Shown here: positions 1 through 8,171 of the stretch, one piece after another
How positions within the stretch are numbered: the stretch's first letter is position 1
How the letters are laid out: each line of letters begins with the position of its first letter
Source: Yoonia sp. BS5-3
Lineage (GTDB): Bacteria > Pseudomonadota > Alphaproteobacteria > Rhodobacterales > Rhodobacteraceae
NCBI RefSeq assembly: GCF_038069655.2
Contig: NZ_CP150951.2
Coordinates: 310,001 to 374,000, forward strand
Length of the DNA: 64,000 bases
Reading direction: 5' to 3'
The notes under the pieces: generated by a model
Databases searched by the model: none
The model's input: the letters and a program-made list of their open reading frames with translations, nothing else
What the model was told of the DNA's origin: nothing
Position numbers and translations under genes: made by a program

Positions 1-1
1 A

Positions 2-118
2 TTTGCCGCACGCAAACTGTGGAACGCGCTGCTTGGCACAGGCCCACGCAAAGAGGCCCGGAGCGTCGGCACGATCTATGACGACCCGCCCCCGCCCGAT
101 GACGGACCGATACGCTAG
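2..118 (+). CDS. C-terminal fragment of an unidentified protein
   Basis: An open frame enters from the left edge and stops with TAG at 116-118. It encodes 38 residues ending in a proline/aspartate-rich tail (DDPPPPDDGPIR). It would be convergent with phnI, whose stop lies only 5 bp away. Acidic Pro-rich C-termini are common on small alphaproteobacterial membrane proteins, but nothing here identifies a family. In many genomes phnJ follows phnI directly. Neither strand of this stretch matches the start of PhnJ, so the C-P lyase operon appears to end at phnI here, or to continue elsewhere. The frame could also be fortuitous. Confidence 0.35.
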   Translation, partial: FAARKLWNALLGTGPRKEARSVGTIYDDPPPPDDGPIR

Positions 119-123
119 ACCGG

Positions 124-1206
124 TCATTCGGCAGCCTCTTGCAAGCCTTGCGCCTCGCGGCGCAGTTTGCGGATCAGTTCCAGCTCGGACTGGAAATCGA
201 CGTAATGGGGCAGTTTGATATGCTCCAGGAACCCTGTCGCCTGGATGTTGTCGGAATGATAAAGGACAAATTCTTCGTCCTGCGCAGGCGCGCCAACGTT
301 GTCTTCGCCCAGTTCCTTCCAGCGCAGCGCCCGGTCAACCAGCGCCATGGAAATCGCCTTGCGTTCGGTCATACCGAACACCAGCCCATAGCCCCGCGTG
401 AATTGTGGTGGTTCGGTTTTTGAGCCTTTGAACTGGTTGACTGTTTCGCATTCGGTCAGGGTGATCTCGCCAATTTCGATGGCAAACCCCAGCTCGGGGA
501 TTTCCATTTCGACGGGCACCGCGCCGATGCGCAGCTCGGCCACAAAGGCGTGGTTGCGCGCATAGCCGCGCTGGGTGGAATAGGCCATGCCGAGGATAAA
601 GCCCTCATCCCCGCGCGTCAGCGATTGCAGCCGCAGGGCACGCTCAGCTGGAAGTTCTAGCGGCGTTCGGGTCAGATCGGGTGGTACATCGTTGCCGGAA
701 ACTTCGTTTTGGATCAGGTCTTCACGATCCAGAAAGTCCATGATGTGGGGCGTGGGGGCTTGCGTGGCCTCGGCCTTGACGCCCTCGGGCACCTCACCAT
801 CTGCGGCCAGTTTGAAATCCAACAGCCGGTGCGTGTAGTCAAAGGTTGGCCCCAGCACCTGCCCGCCGGGCGCGTCTTTGAAGGTGGCCGATACGCGGCG
901 GTCGCAGGCCATGGCTTCGGTATCCACCGGCGCGGTCCCGCCAAAGCGCGGCAGGGTCGTCCGGTAAGCGCGGATCAGAAAGATCGCCTCGATCAAATCG
1001 CCACGGGCTTGTTTGATCGCCAAAGCCGCCAAGTCAGGATCATAAAGTGAGCCTTCGGCCATCACCCGGTTCACCGCCAGGCTCAGCTGTTCGCGGATTT
1101 GTTCCACCGACAGTTCAGCCACAGATAAATCGCCACGCCGCTCTTCGGCCAGCCAGGCATGCGCATTGTCGATGGCCTTTTCGCCACCCTTTACAGCCAC
1201 ATACAT
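124..1206 (-). CDS. phnI: C-P lyase complex subunit PhnI
   Basis: The 360-residue product has the usual PhnI length and start (MYVAVKGGEKAI, LAEERRGD). PhnI is the nucleosidase-like subunit of the PhnGHIJ carbon-phosphorus lyase core. With PhnG, PhnH and PhnL it replaces the adenine of ATP by a phosphonate, giving a ribose 5-triphosphate 1-phosphonate. It acts in the cytoplasm. Its ATG overlaps the phnH stop in a TGATG arrangement, so the two are translationally coupled. It is the last phn gene seen on this strand; phnJ does not follow within the 120 bp left in the window. Family assignment is secure. Confidence 0.95.
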   Translation of the reverse strand: MYVAVKGGEKAIDNAHAWLAEERRGDLSVAELSVEQIREQLSLAVNRVMAEGSLYDPDLAALAIKQARGDLIEAIFLIRAYRTTLPRFGGTAPVDTEAMACDRRVSATFKDAPGGQVLGPTFDYTHRLLDFKLAADGEVPEGVKAEATQAPTPHIMDFLDREDLIQNEVSGNDVPPDLTRTPLELPAERALRLQSLTRGDEGFILGMAYSTQRGYARNHAFVAELRIGAVPVEMEIPELGFAIEIGEITLTECETVNQFKGSKTEPPQFTRGYGLVFGMTERKAISMALVDRALRWKELGEDNVGAPAQDEEFVLYHSDNIQATGFLEHIKLPHYVDFQSELELIRKLRREAQGLQEAAE

Positions 1207-1769
1207 CAGGACACCTTTGTCGTTCGGGGCAAAGCCGCCAAGCGGCTGTCGCAGGTGAAAATGAAGTCAAGGCCCAGCGGGAACAGGGCGGCGTTGGCCT
1301 GAAAAGCTGATATTTCAGGCAGGGATAGGGCGGCGCTGTCCTTGATCCCCGGCCCGCTGAGCGCGGCACCTTGGGCCGCAAGCTCTGCGCATTCCACGAT
1401 CAGGGTCGCAGAGCGGTCAGGGTACTCGGACGTACCAATGGCAAAGTCGCTCAATTGCAGGTCGGTCCAATCACCGATGGCGAACATAGCCTGATTTGCG
1501 GCAACCAAGGGGGCGCTTGTGTGAAAGGTAATCCAGTCGCGCAGCGCGTCGGTGTCAAACCGCCCCGCCAGATGCACCGGCGTTTCAGCATCGCAAAGCG
1601 TCAGCACTGCGGCACCCGCCGCGACAGACAAAGGTGCGGGGGGCGCGGCGCCCGCAACCGTTTGGATCGTGCCGGGACAGGCCATCGCTGTCATGATCCC
1701 GCGAAACGCCTGGGCAGAGGCGATGGGTGCGTTTTCGAACCCGCCTTCAAGTGCGGCCAGCTGCATCAA
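1206..1769 (-). CDS. phnH: C-P lyase subunit PhnH
   Basis: This 187-residue protein is the size of PhnH and has its N-terminal pattern: an A-F-R-G-I-M-x-A-M-A-x-P-G-T-I stretch at about residues 21-36. PhnH is a small subunit at the periphery of the C-P lyase core and is needed for the first, nucleosidase-type step of phosphonate breakdown. The start codon overlaps the phnG stop by 4 bp (ATGA) and the stop overlaps the phnI start. The three genes are therefore one translationally coupled unit, probably under PhnF repression. Confidence 0.93.
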   Translation of the reverse strand: MMQLAALEGGFENAPIASAQAFRGIMTAMACPGTIQTVAGAAPPAPLSVAAGAAVLTLCDAETPVHLAGRFDTDALRDWITFHTSAPLVAANQAMFAIGDWTDLQLSDFAIGTSEYPDRSATLIVECAELAAQGAALSGPGIKDSAALSLPEISAFQANAALFPLGLDFIFTCDSRLAALPRTTKVS

Positions 1770-2221
1770 TCCTCTCCTCGGACCATGGTAAAGAAATCCA
1801 CTTTGGTGGCAGCCGCCTTGGCCGCCCGCGCCGTTTTGGCCGCGTCATAACCTGTGCGCAGAGGGGCCAGCACCTGCGCCTCGACCTTATCGGCCTGCGC
1901 GGTCTGCATCAGCGCATCGACCAGCGCCGCTTGCAACGCTTTGTCCCGGCTGCGCCCTTGCACATAGGCGTGACCGACAGCGCCGCAACCCAGCTTGACC
2001 GAACAACGAGTGATGGTCATTTCGCCCAAGTTGAACGGAGCACCCACGGCCCCGGCCCGCCCGCGGACCATAACGCCGCCGATCTCGGGGGCGCGCAGCA
2101 GGCTGTAGTCTGGCTTGGCATCCAAGGCGTTCCACAGTTCGGCCAGCGCTGCCTCTGGCGCTTTGGCAAGAAGGCTCATCCACACTTTGCGCGGATTTTC
2201 GGCCTGAAAACTCCCGTCCAT
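1766..2221 (-). CDS. phnG: C-P lyase subunit PhnG
   Basis: This 151-residue protein is the first gene of the phnGHI unit. PhnG pairs with PhnI in the GHIJ core. Visible family features are the RKVWMSLLAKA start region and the LRAPEIGGVMVRGRAGAVGAPF segment split over residues 62-84, followed by a Thr-Arg-Cys stretch. The ATG at 2219-2221 is preceded by AAGGTG with 5 bases between, a good ribosome site. The gene faces away from phnF, and the 99 bp between them carries an inverted repeat likely to be the operator. Confidence 0.93.
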   Translation of the reverse strand: MDGSFQAENPRKVWMSLLAKAPEAALAELWNALDAKPDYSLLRAPEIGGVMVRGRAGAVGAPFNLGEMTITRCSVKLGCGAVGHAYVQGRSRDKALQAALVDALMQTAQADKVEAQVLAPLRTGYDAAKTARAAKAAATKVDFFTMVRGED

Positions 2222-2235
2222 CTAGACACCTTGCG

Positions 2236-2269
2236 TAGTTGTCGAAATAAATATACAACTAGACAACTA
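2236..2269. promoter_or_regulatory. Probable PhnF operator
   Basis: Between the divergent phnG and phnF genes there is a perfect 8-bp inverted repeat, TAGTTGTC (2236-2243) and GACAACTA (2262-2269), with 18 bp between the arms. An extra half-site ACAACTA lies at 2255-2261, directly abutting the right arm and in the same orientation. The stretch is AT-rich (ATAAATATA) as expected of a promoter. Position and symmetry suggest binding by the GntR/HutC-type PhnF dimer. The assignment is inference. Confidence 0.55.
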
Positions 2270-2320
2270 TAAAATTTCGGGCCGCCACGCAAGGCGCGGC
2301 ATGTGAAAGTTTCATGACAA

Positions 2321-3031
2321 ATGGCACGCACAGCAATCTGGACATCCATCAGCGAGGCGCTGACCAGCGACATCGCAGAAGGGCGCTATCAACCCGGGGA
2401 CAAACTGCCGACCGAGGCCGAGCTGTCGGTCCGTTTTGGTGTCAATCGCCACACCGTGCGGCGCGCTTTGCGCGCCATGGCCGAGGCCGGGCTGGTGCAT
2501 GCGCGGCGCGGCGCGGGTGTATTTGTTGCTTTGACACCAACAGATTACCCCATCGGGCGCAGGGTTCGGTTCCACCAGAACCTGGCGGCGGCGGGGCGCA
2601 GTCCGGGTAAGACCCCCCTGCTGACCGAAACCCGCATGGCGGGCGAACGCGAGCGTGAGGCTTTGGGGCTGGAAAAGGACGCCGAAGTGCATGTCTATGA
2701 AGGCCTTTCCTCTGCTGACGGGCAGCCTATCGCCCTGTTTCGCAGCGTTTTTCCGGCGGCGCGCTTTCCCGAGTTGCTGACCTATCTGAATGAGACGGGG
2801 TCAGTGACCCAAGCGCTTGGGAAACATGGGGTCAGCGACTATACCCGCGCCTCAACCCGGCTGACGGCCAAATCCGCCACCCCGACCCAAGCGCTGCATT
2901 TGCGGATCGCTGAACGTGCGCCCATTTTGCGGACTGTGGGGATCAACGTTGATGGCAGCGAAGCGCCCATCGAATACGGGCACACCTGGTTTGCCGGGGA
3001 CCGGGTGACGCTGACGGTCGACAACCTCTGA
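2321..3031 (+). CDS. phnF: GntR-family phosphonate regulator PhnF
   Basis: The 236-residue product has a winged-helix GntR domain at about 5-75 (YQPGDKLPTEAELSVRFGV, then HTVRRALRAMAEAGLV) and a UTRA/HutC-type effector domain at about 95-235, typical of PhnF repressors. Divergence from phnGHI supports control of the C-P lyase genes. Phosphonate or phosphate status is the usual signal for the family. The ATG at 2321 has only a weak ribosome site upstream (GAAAG, about 13 bases away). The C-terminal sequence IEYGHTWFAGDRVTL is characteristic of the family. Confidence 0.9.
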   Translation: MARTAIWTSISEALTSDIAEGRYQPGDKLPTEAELSVRFGVNRHTVRRALRAMAEAGLVHARRGAGVFVALTPTDYPIGRRVRFHQNLAAAGRSPGKTPLLTETRMAGEREREALGLEKDAEVHVYEGLSSADGQPIALFRSVFPAARFPELLTYLNETGSVTQALGKHGVSDYTRASTRLTAKSATPTQALHLRIAERAPILRTVGINVDGSEAPIEYGHTWFAGDRVTLTVDNL

Positions 3032-3311
3032 CAAGCGACAAGCGAGGCGACCACCGAACGGTACCCGACAGCCAGCTTCGGGCCTGTCCAGCCGAAGCGT
3101 TGGTTAACGCCTATTTTGTTGGGAATCAGGTGGTGAGACATATGTCGGCCTTACGTCTGCAAAACGTCGGTCGACTGCTGGGACATACACATGTTAACGA
3201 TACGCGTGCTGGGTTTTGAAACCATACTGAATTGATGCTCGCTACCCGCATAGCGGGACGAAGTTGTCATTGGTCGTCAGGCTTCCTTCGGCAACTTTGG
3301 GATTTGCCAGT

Positions 3312-3716
3312 TCATACATTCCAAACTTTTGTTGCGACCTTCAGCAACTTCTGGAAGCGAGAGCATTCGAAGTGATCCTCGTGCGGGCAGTCCGCGACAT
3401 GGCGCAGCATTTTTGCGAGGTTGACCAGCCGCTCAGCCTGTTTTTCCAGCATGTTTGCCTTATCGACCAGAGCGTCGCGAGGTATTACTGCCGTTCCGGG
3501 TCGGCGTAAAACGGAGCCTATCTCATCAAGCGAAAATCCTGCGGATTTGGCCAAGTTGATGAGTGCCAGTTCCTGAAGGACTGTCGGCTCATACTGACGC
3601 CGTAGCCCGTTGCGGGCGACGGCTTCGATCAGCTTCCTTTTCTCATAATAGCGCAGGCCCGAGGGGCTGATACCAGAACGGCCTGACACCTCGGCAATAT
3701 CCAAAAGTGTTGTCAT
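3312..3716 (-). CDS. MerR-family transcriptional regulator
   Basis: This 134-residue protein carries the MerR winged-helix at its start (DIAEVSGRSGISPSGLRYYE, residues 6-25, then KRKLIEAVARNGLRRQYEP) and a dimerisation coiled coil at about 85-110. A C-terminal Cys-Pro-His-Glu-Asp-His-Phe-Glu-Cys cluster could bind a metal or sense oxidation, as in SoxR-like members. It is divergent from an MFS exporter. The shared promoter has the 19-bp spacer and central dyad typical of MerR-activated promoters, so it very probably activates the exporter. The inducer is unknown. Confidence 0.85.
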   Translation of the reverse strand: MTTLLDIAEVSGRSGISPSGLRYYEKRKLIEAVARNGLRRQYEPTVLQELALINLAKSAGFSLDEIGSVLRRPGTAVIPRDALVDKANMLEKQAERLVNLAKMLRHVADCPHEDHFECSRFQKLLKVATKVWNV

Positions 3717-3727
3717 ATGAATGTCTC

Positions 3728-3758
3728 TTGACTTAAACTTGGCTTCAAGTTGTAGGGT
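3728..3758 (+). promoter_or_regulatory. MerR-type promoter with 19-bp spacer and central dyad
   Basis: A -35 TTGACT (3728-3733) and a -10-like TAGGGT (3753-3758) are 19 bp apart instead of the usual 17. Between them is a perfect dyad, AACTTG (3736-3741), 4 bp, CAAGTT (3746-3751). An over-long spacer with the operator inside it is the hallmark of promoters that MerR-family proteins activate by distorting the DNA. It reads towards the MFS gene at 3790 and lies just upstream of the divergent merR gene start at 3716. Confidence 0.7.
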
Positions 3759-3789
3759 GATTGCTCCGAATTTGCAATGGAGCGTTTAG

Positions 3790-5211
3790 TTGATCAATTC
3801 CTCTCTATCCACGGACCCGAAAAGAACGTTAGCGGTACTGTCGGGGCCTGGCCTCTCGATCATGCTTGCGGCTTATGGAATAAGTTCTGCTGCCGTAACG
3901 TTACCGGACATATCGTTAGCCTTCGGTGGCCAAAGCCCTAACCCAACATTGGTTGTCTCGATGTACATCCTCGCCGTTACAGCACTTATTGTGCCGGTGG
4001 GACGCGCAGGCGATGTCTATGGCAAGCCAACTGTGCTGGCTTCGGGCTTGTGCCTCTTTACTCTTGGCGCAGTTCTTGCGTTCCTCGCGCCGACGCTGAC
4101 GGCTTTGATCGCCAGTCGATTTGTCCAGGGCGCAGGTGCAGCGGCCATGATGGCGATACCTTTGGCGATGGTACGCGATCTGGTGCCTTCTGGCCAAATC
4201 GGGCGTTGGATGGGCGTGCTAGGAAGCATGACAGCCATTGGTACAGCGTCAGGCCCTGCGATTGGGGCTGCTGCTGCGGCCGCTTTTGGCTGGCGTTCGG
4301 TGTATTTTCTTCAAGTCCCCTTTGCTCTGGCAACACTTGTGCTTTGCCTCGTTTGGCTTCGAGGCAGCACAGAACATGCGGAGAAAGGTTCAGTTGATCT
4401 TCCTGGCGCGGGTGCATTGGCCGCTTTCCTCACTGCCCTGACGTTCCTCGTGACTGAATTGGCCAATGGATTGGACGTCACGGATGGTTTGCTCGCAGCT
4501 CTAGCGATTGGCGCATTGATGGCGCTTTATGTGATCGAAAATCGCAGTTTTTCGCCCATCATCCCGCTTGATCTACTAAGTTCCAGCCGTTTGCGCATAA
4601 GCCTTGCAATGAACGTTATCGTTTCACTCGTTATGATGGGCATGTTGGTGGTTGGGCCTTTTTTCCTCATTGATGGACTTGGGCTAACGACCGCGCAAAT
4701 GGGCCTAGCGATGTCTGTCGGCCCGATATCGTCGGCGCTGAGCGGCATTCCTGCGGGGCAGTTCACAGAGAAAATGGGGACAGGTTATGCGGTGACGGCA
4801 GGCGCGTCTGCAATGGCCTTTGCGTGCGCTGCCATGGCGACGCTTCCTTATCTGCTCGGCCTTGGCGGATTCATTCTGGCATTCATTTTTCTGGCACCCA
4901 GCTACCAAGTTTTCCTAGCCGCGCTAAACACCTCGGTGATGGAGACTGCGTCAGAGCAAGATCGGGGCGTAACGTCGGGCATCCTCAATCTGAGCCGCAA
5001 CTTTGGCTTTATCCTCGGGGCCGGATCGGTCAGCGCAGTATTCTGGTCCCTTGCTTACTTTGATTCCGGCATCGAAGACGGGACGCCCCTCGTAAGCTTT
5101 GCCATGGCGGGAACCTTTGCGATGTGCAGTGTCCTGATACTGGGTGTCGTTTTGCTTTCGGTGTTTTCGCACCGAAACACCGGCACGCGACGGGGAACCG
5201 GACATTCATAA
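3790..5211 (+). CDS. MFS drug-efflux transporter (DHA2 type)
   Basis: This 473-residue integral membrane protein has about 14 hydrophobic segments, as in the EmrB/QacA (DHA2) branch of the major facilitator superfamily. Motifs seen are VGRAGDVYGKPTVLASG (residues 77-93, motif A region) and SRFVQGAGAAAMMAIPLAMV (motif C-like). It probably exports a hydrophobic compound with proton uptake. No ATG fits; a TTG at 3790 preceded by GGAG is the best start. Base use is slightly more AT-rich than in the phn genes on both sides, suggesting that the merR-MFS pair was inserted into the locus. Confidence 0.85.
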   Translation: MINSSLSTDPKRTLAVLSGPGLSIMLAAYGISSAAVTLPDISLAFGGQSPNPTLVVSMYILAVTALIVPVGRAGDVYGKPTVLASGLCLFTLGAVLAFLAPTLTALIASRFVQGAGAAAMMAIPLAMVRDLVPSGQIGRWMGVLGSMTAIGTASGPAIGAAAAAAFGWRSVYFLQVPFALATLVLCLVWLRGSTEHAEKGSVDLPGAGALAAFLTALTFLVTELANGLDVTDGLLAALAIGALMALYVIENRSFSPIIPLDLLSSSRLRISLAMNVIVSLVMMGMLVVGPFFLIDGLGLTTAQMGLAMSVGPISSALSGIPAGQFTEKMGTGYAVTAGASAMAFACAAMATLPYLLGLGGFILAFIFLAPSYQVFLAALNTSVMETASEQDRGVTSGILNLSRNFGFILGAGSVSAVFWSLAYFDSGIEDGTPLVSFAMAGTFAMCSVLILGVVLLSVFSHRNTGTRRGTGHS

Positions 5212-5297
5212 GCAGTGCAGCATTTGTTAAAGTGGGCTCATACCCGCAATGCGGCGCGTTTATTGCTCAAGGCAAGAAGAACCTTGGCCTGAGCGGG

Positions 5298-5912
5298 CTA
5301 TTCGTATTTTTCCAAAAAGGCTTCTGCCTTCAGGGTGCGAAAATCGTCCAGCGCGGTCCTTAGCAGGTCGTGCTCCCAGTCCCACCAGGCGAGCGACATC
5401 ATCCGCTCTGCAATCTCCTCGGGGAACCGTGCGCGCAGGGGTTGGGCGGGGATCCCCGCCACGATCATGTAGGGTGGGACGTCCTTTGTCACAATCGCTC
5501 CGCCCGCCACGACGCTGCCGTGCCCCAGTGTTACTTCGGGTCGGATTTGTGCCCCGTGTCCGATCCAGGTGTCATGCTCGATTACCGCTCGCCGTGACCT
5601 GCGGTGTGCGAACCAGGCTTCATCGTGTTCCGCATCGTCGAAGTAATCCGCTGACCGGTAATGAAAATGGTGCTGGCTTGCCTTATCCATCGGGTGATCT
5701 GTGGCCCCAATCCGCACGTAGCTGGCGATGTTGGAGAACTTGCCGATCTCCGCATTTGCGATATCCGCAAACCGGTCGCAGTAGGAATAATCGCCCATAT
5801 GCGAATGGGCGATGCGCGTGCCTTGGCCCACTTCGGTGTAACGCCCGAAGGTACTGTCGGTCACGCTGCAATCAGGATGCACAAAGGGCGCGTCTTCTGT
5901 GAGCCGTGCCAC
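5298..5912 (-). CDS. Hexapeptide-repeat acyltransferase of phosphonate metabolism
   Basis: This 204-residue left-handed beta-helix protein shows isoleucine-patch hexapeptides (IEHDTWIGHGAQI, VTLGHGSVVAGGAIVTKDVP) and the end typical of xenobiotic acetyltransferases (YMIVAGIPAQPLRARFPEEI). It belongs to the branch found with C-P lyase genes (TIGR03308 by memory). It is the last gene of the phnCDEE operon: its start is immediately downstream of the phnE stop. It likely acetylates an aminophosphonate or a nucleotide-phosphonate intermediate; the substrate cannot be read from sequence. Confidence 0.85.
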   Translation of the reverse strand: MARLTEDAPFVHPDCSVTDSTFGRYTEVGQGTRIAHSHMGDYSYCDRFADIANAEIGKFSNIASYVRIGATDHPMDKASQHHFHYRSADYFDDAEHDEAWFAHRRSRRAVIEHDTWIGHGAQIRPEVTLGHGSVVAGGAIVTKDVPPYMIVAGIPAQPLRARFPEEIAERMMSLAWWDWEHDLLRTALDDFRTLKAEAFLEKYE

Positions 5913-7229
5913 TTAGTGCCCGCCCTCATCACCTTTGATCAGCTTGCGCCGGAGCCAGCCTGATAGACTATCCATCAACATCACCATGATGATGATCAGG
6001 ATAATGTAATAGGTGACCTCTTCCCAGTCTTTTTGCGTGATGATCGCTTGGGTCAGGAGTAACCCGATGCCGCCCCCGGTGATTGCCCCGATGATCGTGG
6101 CGGACCGGGTGTTGGATTCCAGATAATAAAGGATTTGGCTGAGCAAGACCGGCGTGACCTGCGGGATCACCCCGAACCGATACCGCTGCAGTGGTTTCGC
6201 GCCGGTTGAGGCGATCCCTTCGATTTGTTTGTTGTCGATATTTTCAAATGCTTCCGAGAACATTTTGCCGAATGATCCGGTGTCTGTCAGCAAGATCGCG
6301 AGCGAGCCGGTCATGGGCCCCGGCCCAAAGGCCCGCGAGAGGATGATTGTCCAGATCAGCCCGTCGACACCGCGCAGGAAATCGAAAATCCGCCGCATAC
6401 CGAACCGGATCGGCCCCAGCGGGGTGAAGTTTTTGGCAGCAAGGAACCCAAGCGGAAGGGCGATGATTGCCGCGCCGAAGGTGCCCAGGAAGGCCATCAG
6501 GATGGTTTCCCCAATCGCCCAGACCACATCGGAATGCCGCCACATGTCGTTGCCCCAGAAGTCTGCCCAGATCGCGCCTGCTTCGCCGCTGACGGCCCGT
6601 GACAGCACCGCTGCGAACCCCAGCCCGTGATAGGGGCTGTCGAGCGTGAAAAAGAATAGCTCCCACCCGCCGAAATATCGAAAGACCTCGGTTCTGTTGC
6701 GGGTGACGGTCAGCCGTCCTGCTTCGGTTGTGATCGCCAGCCGGTTTTTGGAGGCGTTGATCCAGGCGGGCACATCCCCTGCGGGGAGGGTCGCGTTCAC
6801 CCCGTCGGAATTGGGCCGCGCTGTGACCAGACCGTAGCCGGGGATATCGTAGCGGATTTCTTCGGGGTCAAAGATGACCTCATGCCCGTCTTCCAATTGA
6901 ATGACGGTGGTTTCGCCAAGCGTGACCCAGGATGGTGCCTCGCCTTCGGGGTATCGCCCTTTGCGTTCGCCCTCGATAGAGACCCCCACACTGCCGTCCC
7001 GGTTATCGCGGGTGACGTGCGTTTTGTAGCTATAGCTGTCGGCCACCAGAATACGGGCATCGTCCCCATCGATATCGCTGATCACTTCGGGGATATCGAA
7101 AGCAAAGAAGATGTAGGTCAGATAGACCAGCACGGCGGCCACGATCCCGAAACCGACCATCCGCTTGCGGCGCATGCCTGCGACGGTCACCTGCATCATA
7201 TCGGTCATATTGGTGTCAGCGGTGGTCAT
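5913..7229 (-). CDS. phnE: Phosphonate ABC transporter permease PhnE, long form
   Basis: This 438-residue membrane permease has the binding-protein-dependent loop that docks the ATPase (EGIASTGAKPLQRYRFGVIP). Usual PhnE proteins have about 260-300 residues. The excess is a domain of roughly 150 residues between the first membrane segment (about 25-45) and the second, rich in beta-type sequence and probably periplasmic. It overlaps the upstream phnE by 4 bp and pairs with it as a heterodimeric channel. The long form is regularly the second permease in Rhodobacterales phn operons. Confidence 0.9.
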   Translation of the reverse strand: MTTADTNMTDMMQVTVAGMRRKRMVGFGIVAAVLVYLTYIFFAFDIPEVISDIDGDDARILVADSYSYKTHVTRDNRDGSVGVSIEGERKGRYPEGEAPSWVTLGETTVIQLEDGHEVIFDPEEIRYDIPGYGLVTARPNSDGVNATLPAGDVPAWINASKNRLAITTEAGRLTVTRNRTEVFRYFGGWELFFFTLDSPYHGLGFAAVLSRAVSGEAGAIWADFWGNDMWRHSDVVWAIGETILMAFLGTFGAAIIALPLGFLAAKNFTPLGPIRFGMRRIFDFLRGVDGLIWTIILSRAFGPGPMTGSLAILLTDTGSFGKMFSEAFENIDNKQIEGIASTGAKPLQRYRFGVIPQVTPVLLSQILYYLESNTRSATIIGAITGGGIGLLLTQAIITQKDWEEVTYYIILIIIMVMLMDSLSGWLRRKLIKGDEGGH

Positions 7230-8098
7230 AGCACTGGCTTTCCGTGGGTCAGGCGGTCGCGCACTGTCGATGACAGTTGGTCCACCAGAACGATTGTGAC
7301 GAACAAAAGGATGAAGATCGCGGCGGCTTCGTCGAACTTGCCCATCCCGAAGGTGATCGTGTTGCGGAGGTCATAGCCAATGCCCCCTGCCCCCACGAAG
7401 CCCAGAATGGCGGAGGCGCGGATGTTGATTTCAAACCGTAGTAGCGCGTAGCTGAGGTAGTTGGGGGCCACCTGTGGGACGATACCCAAGAGCATCCGTT
7501 GGCTCCAATTTGCGCCCACGGATTCGAGCCCTTCCAGCGGGCCGAGATGCGCGTTTTCGTTGATTTCGGAAAAGAGTTTGCCCAAGGCACCGGCTGTGTG
7601 CAGGGCGATAGCGATCATCGCGGGCACCGGCCCGCCGCCGATGATAAAGATCAGCACCAAGGCGATCACGATTTCGGGGAAGGCACGCAGCAGATCCATG
7701 GTGCGCCGGAAGACGGGCACGAGCCGGGGGTATTTTGCCAACCCGCGTGTGGCGAACAACGACAGCACAATGGCGGCCAAGCCACCCACAAGGGTTGAGA
7801 GGGCGGCGATATTGATTGTCTCAATCAGGGACGGGAAGTAGGTCGCCAGAAAGCCCGGCAATTGCGCGCGGTTTTCCCAGGCCTCGCTGACCACATCGCT
7901 CGGGAACCCCAACACATTGGACAGGCCGGGCAGGAAATCCCCTGCGTTCCGTTCTTGCGCGACAAGAAAGCCGCTGACCAACAGGACGACGAAAATCGCC
8001 AGCATGATCCCGGACATCATCCGCTTGCGGCGGATCATCGCCATATAGCTGGATGTCACGGAGGGAGAAATCTCTGAGGTTGTTTCGGCAAGGGCCAT
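7226..8098 (-). CDS. phnE: Phosphonate ABC transporter permease PhnE, short form
   Basis: The 290-residue permease has one N-terminal membrane segment (about 31-50) followed by the transporter domain. The EAA loop, EGLESVGANWSQRMLLGIVP, lies near residues 190-210. With the long PhnE it forms the membrane channel of the phosphonate importer. The start ATG at 8098 is preceded by AGGACCCCCC, a moderate ribosome site. A stable hairpin lies between this gene and phnD, which fits the stoichiometry usual for ABC importers (more binding protein than permease). Confidence 0.92.
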   Translation of the reverse strand: MALAETTSEISPSVTSSYMAMIRRKRMMSGIMLAIFVVLLVSGFLVAQERNAGDFLPGLSNVLGFPSDVVSEAWENRAQLPGFLATYFPSLIETINIAALSTLVGGLAAIVLSLFATRGLAKYPRLVPVFRRTMDLLRAFPEIVIALVLIFIIGGGPVPAMIAIALHTAGALGKLFSEINENAHLGPLEGLESVGANWSQRMLLGIVPQVAPNYLSYALLRFEINIRASAILGFVGAGGIGYDLRNTITFGMGKFDEAAAIFILLFVTIVLVDQLSSTVRDRLTHGKPVL

Positions 8099-8122
8099 GG
8101 GGGGTCCTGTTCACACAAAAGG

Positions 8123-8151
8123 CGCACCGACCCCGCAAAGGGATCGGTGCG
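8123..8151 (-). terminator. Intercistronic hairpin between phnD and phnE
   Basis: A stem of 12 bp (CGCACCGATCCC on the minus strand, a 5-base loop, then GGGGTCGGTGCG) lies 20 bp after the phnD stop. On the minus strand it is followed by CCTTTTG, not a full U-tract. It therefore looks like a partial terminator or 3'-end stabiliser, raising phnD messenger over the permease genes. On the plus strand a T6 run follows, but no plus-strand gene ends here. Confidence 0.6.
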
Positions 8152-8171
8152 TTTTTTCAAACCGGGAGGGT

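Noticed and set aside
1..123. Start of phnJ downstream of phnI
   Set aside because: An ATG follows phnI at once on the minus strand, but the encoded residues do not match the well-conserved PhnJ N-terminus in any frame.
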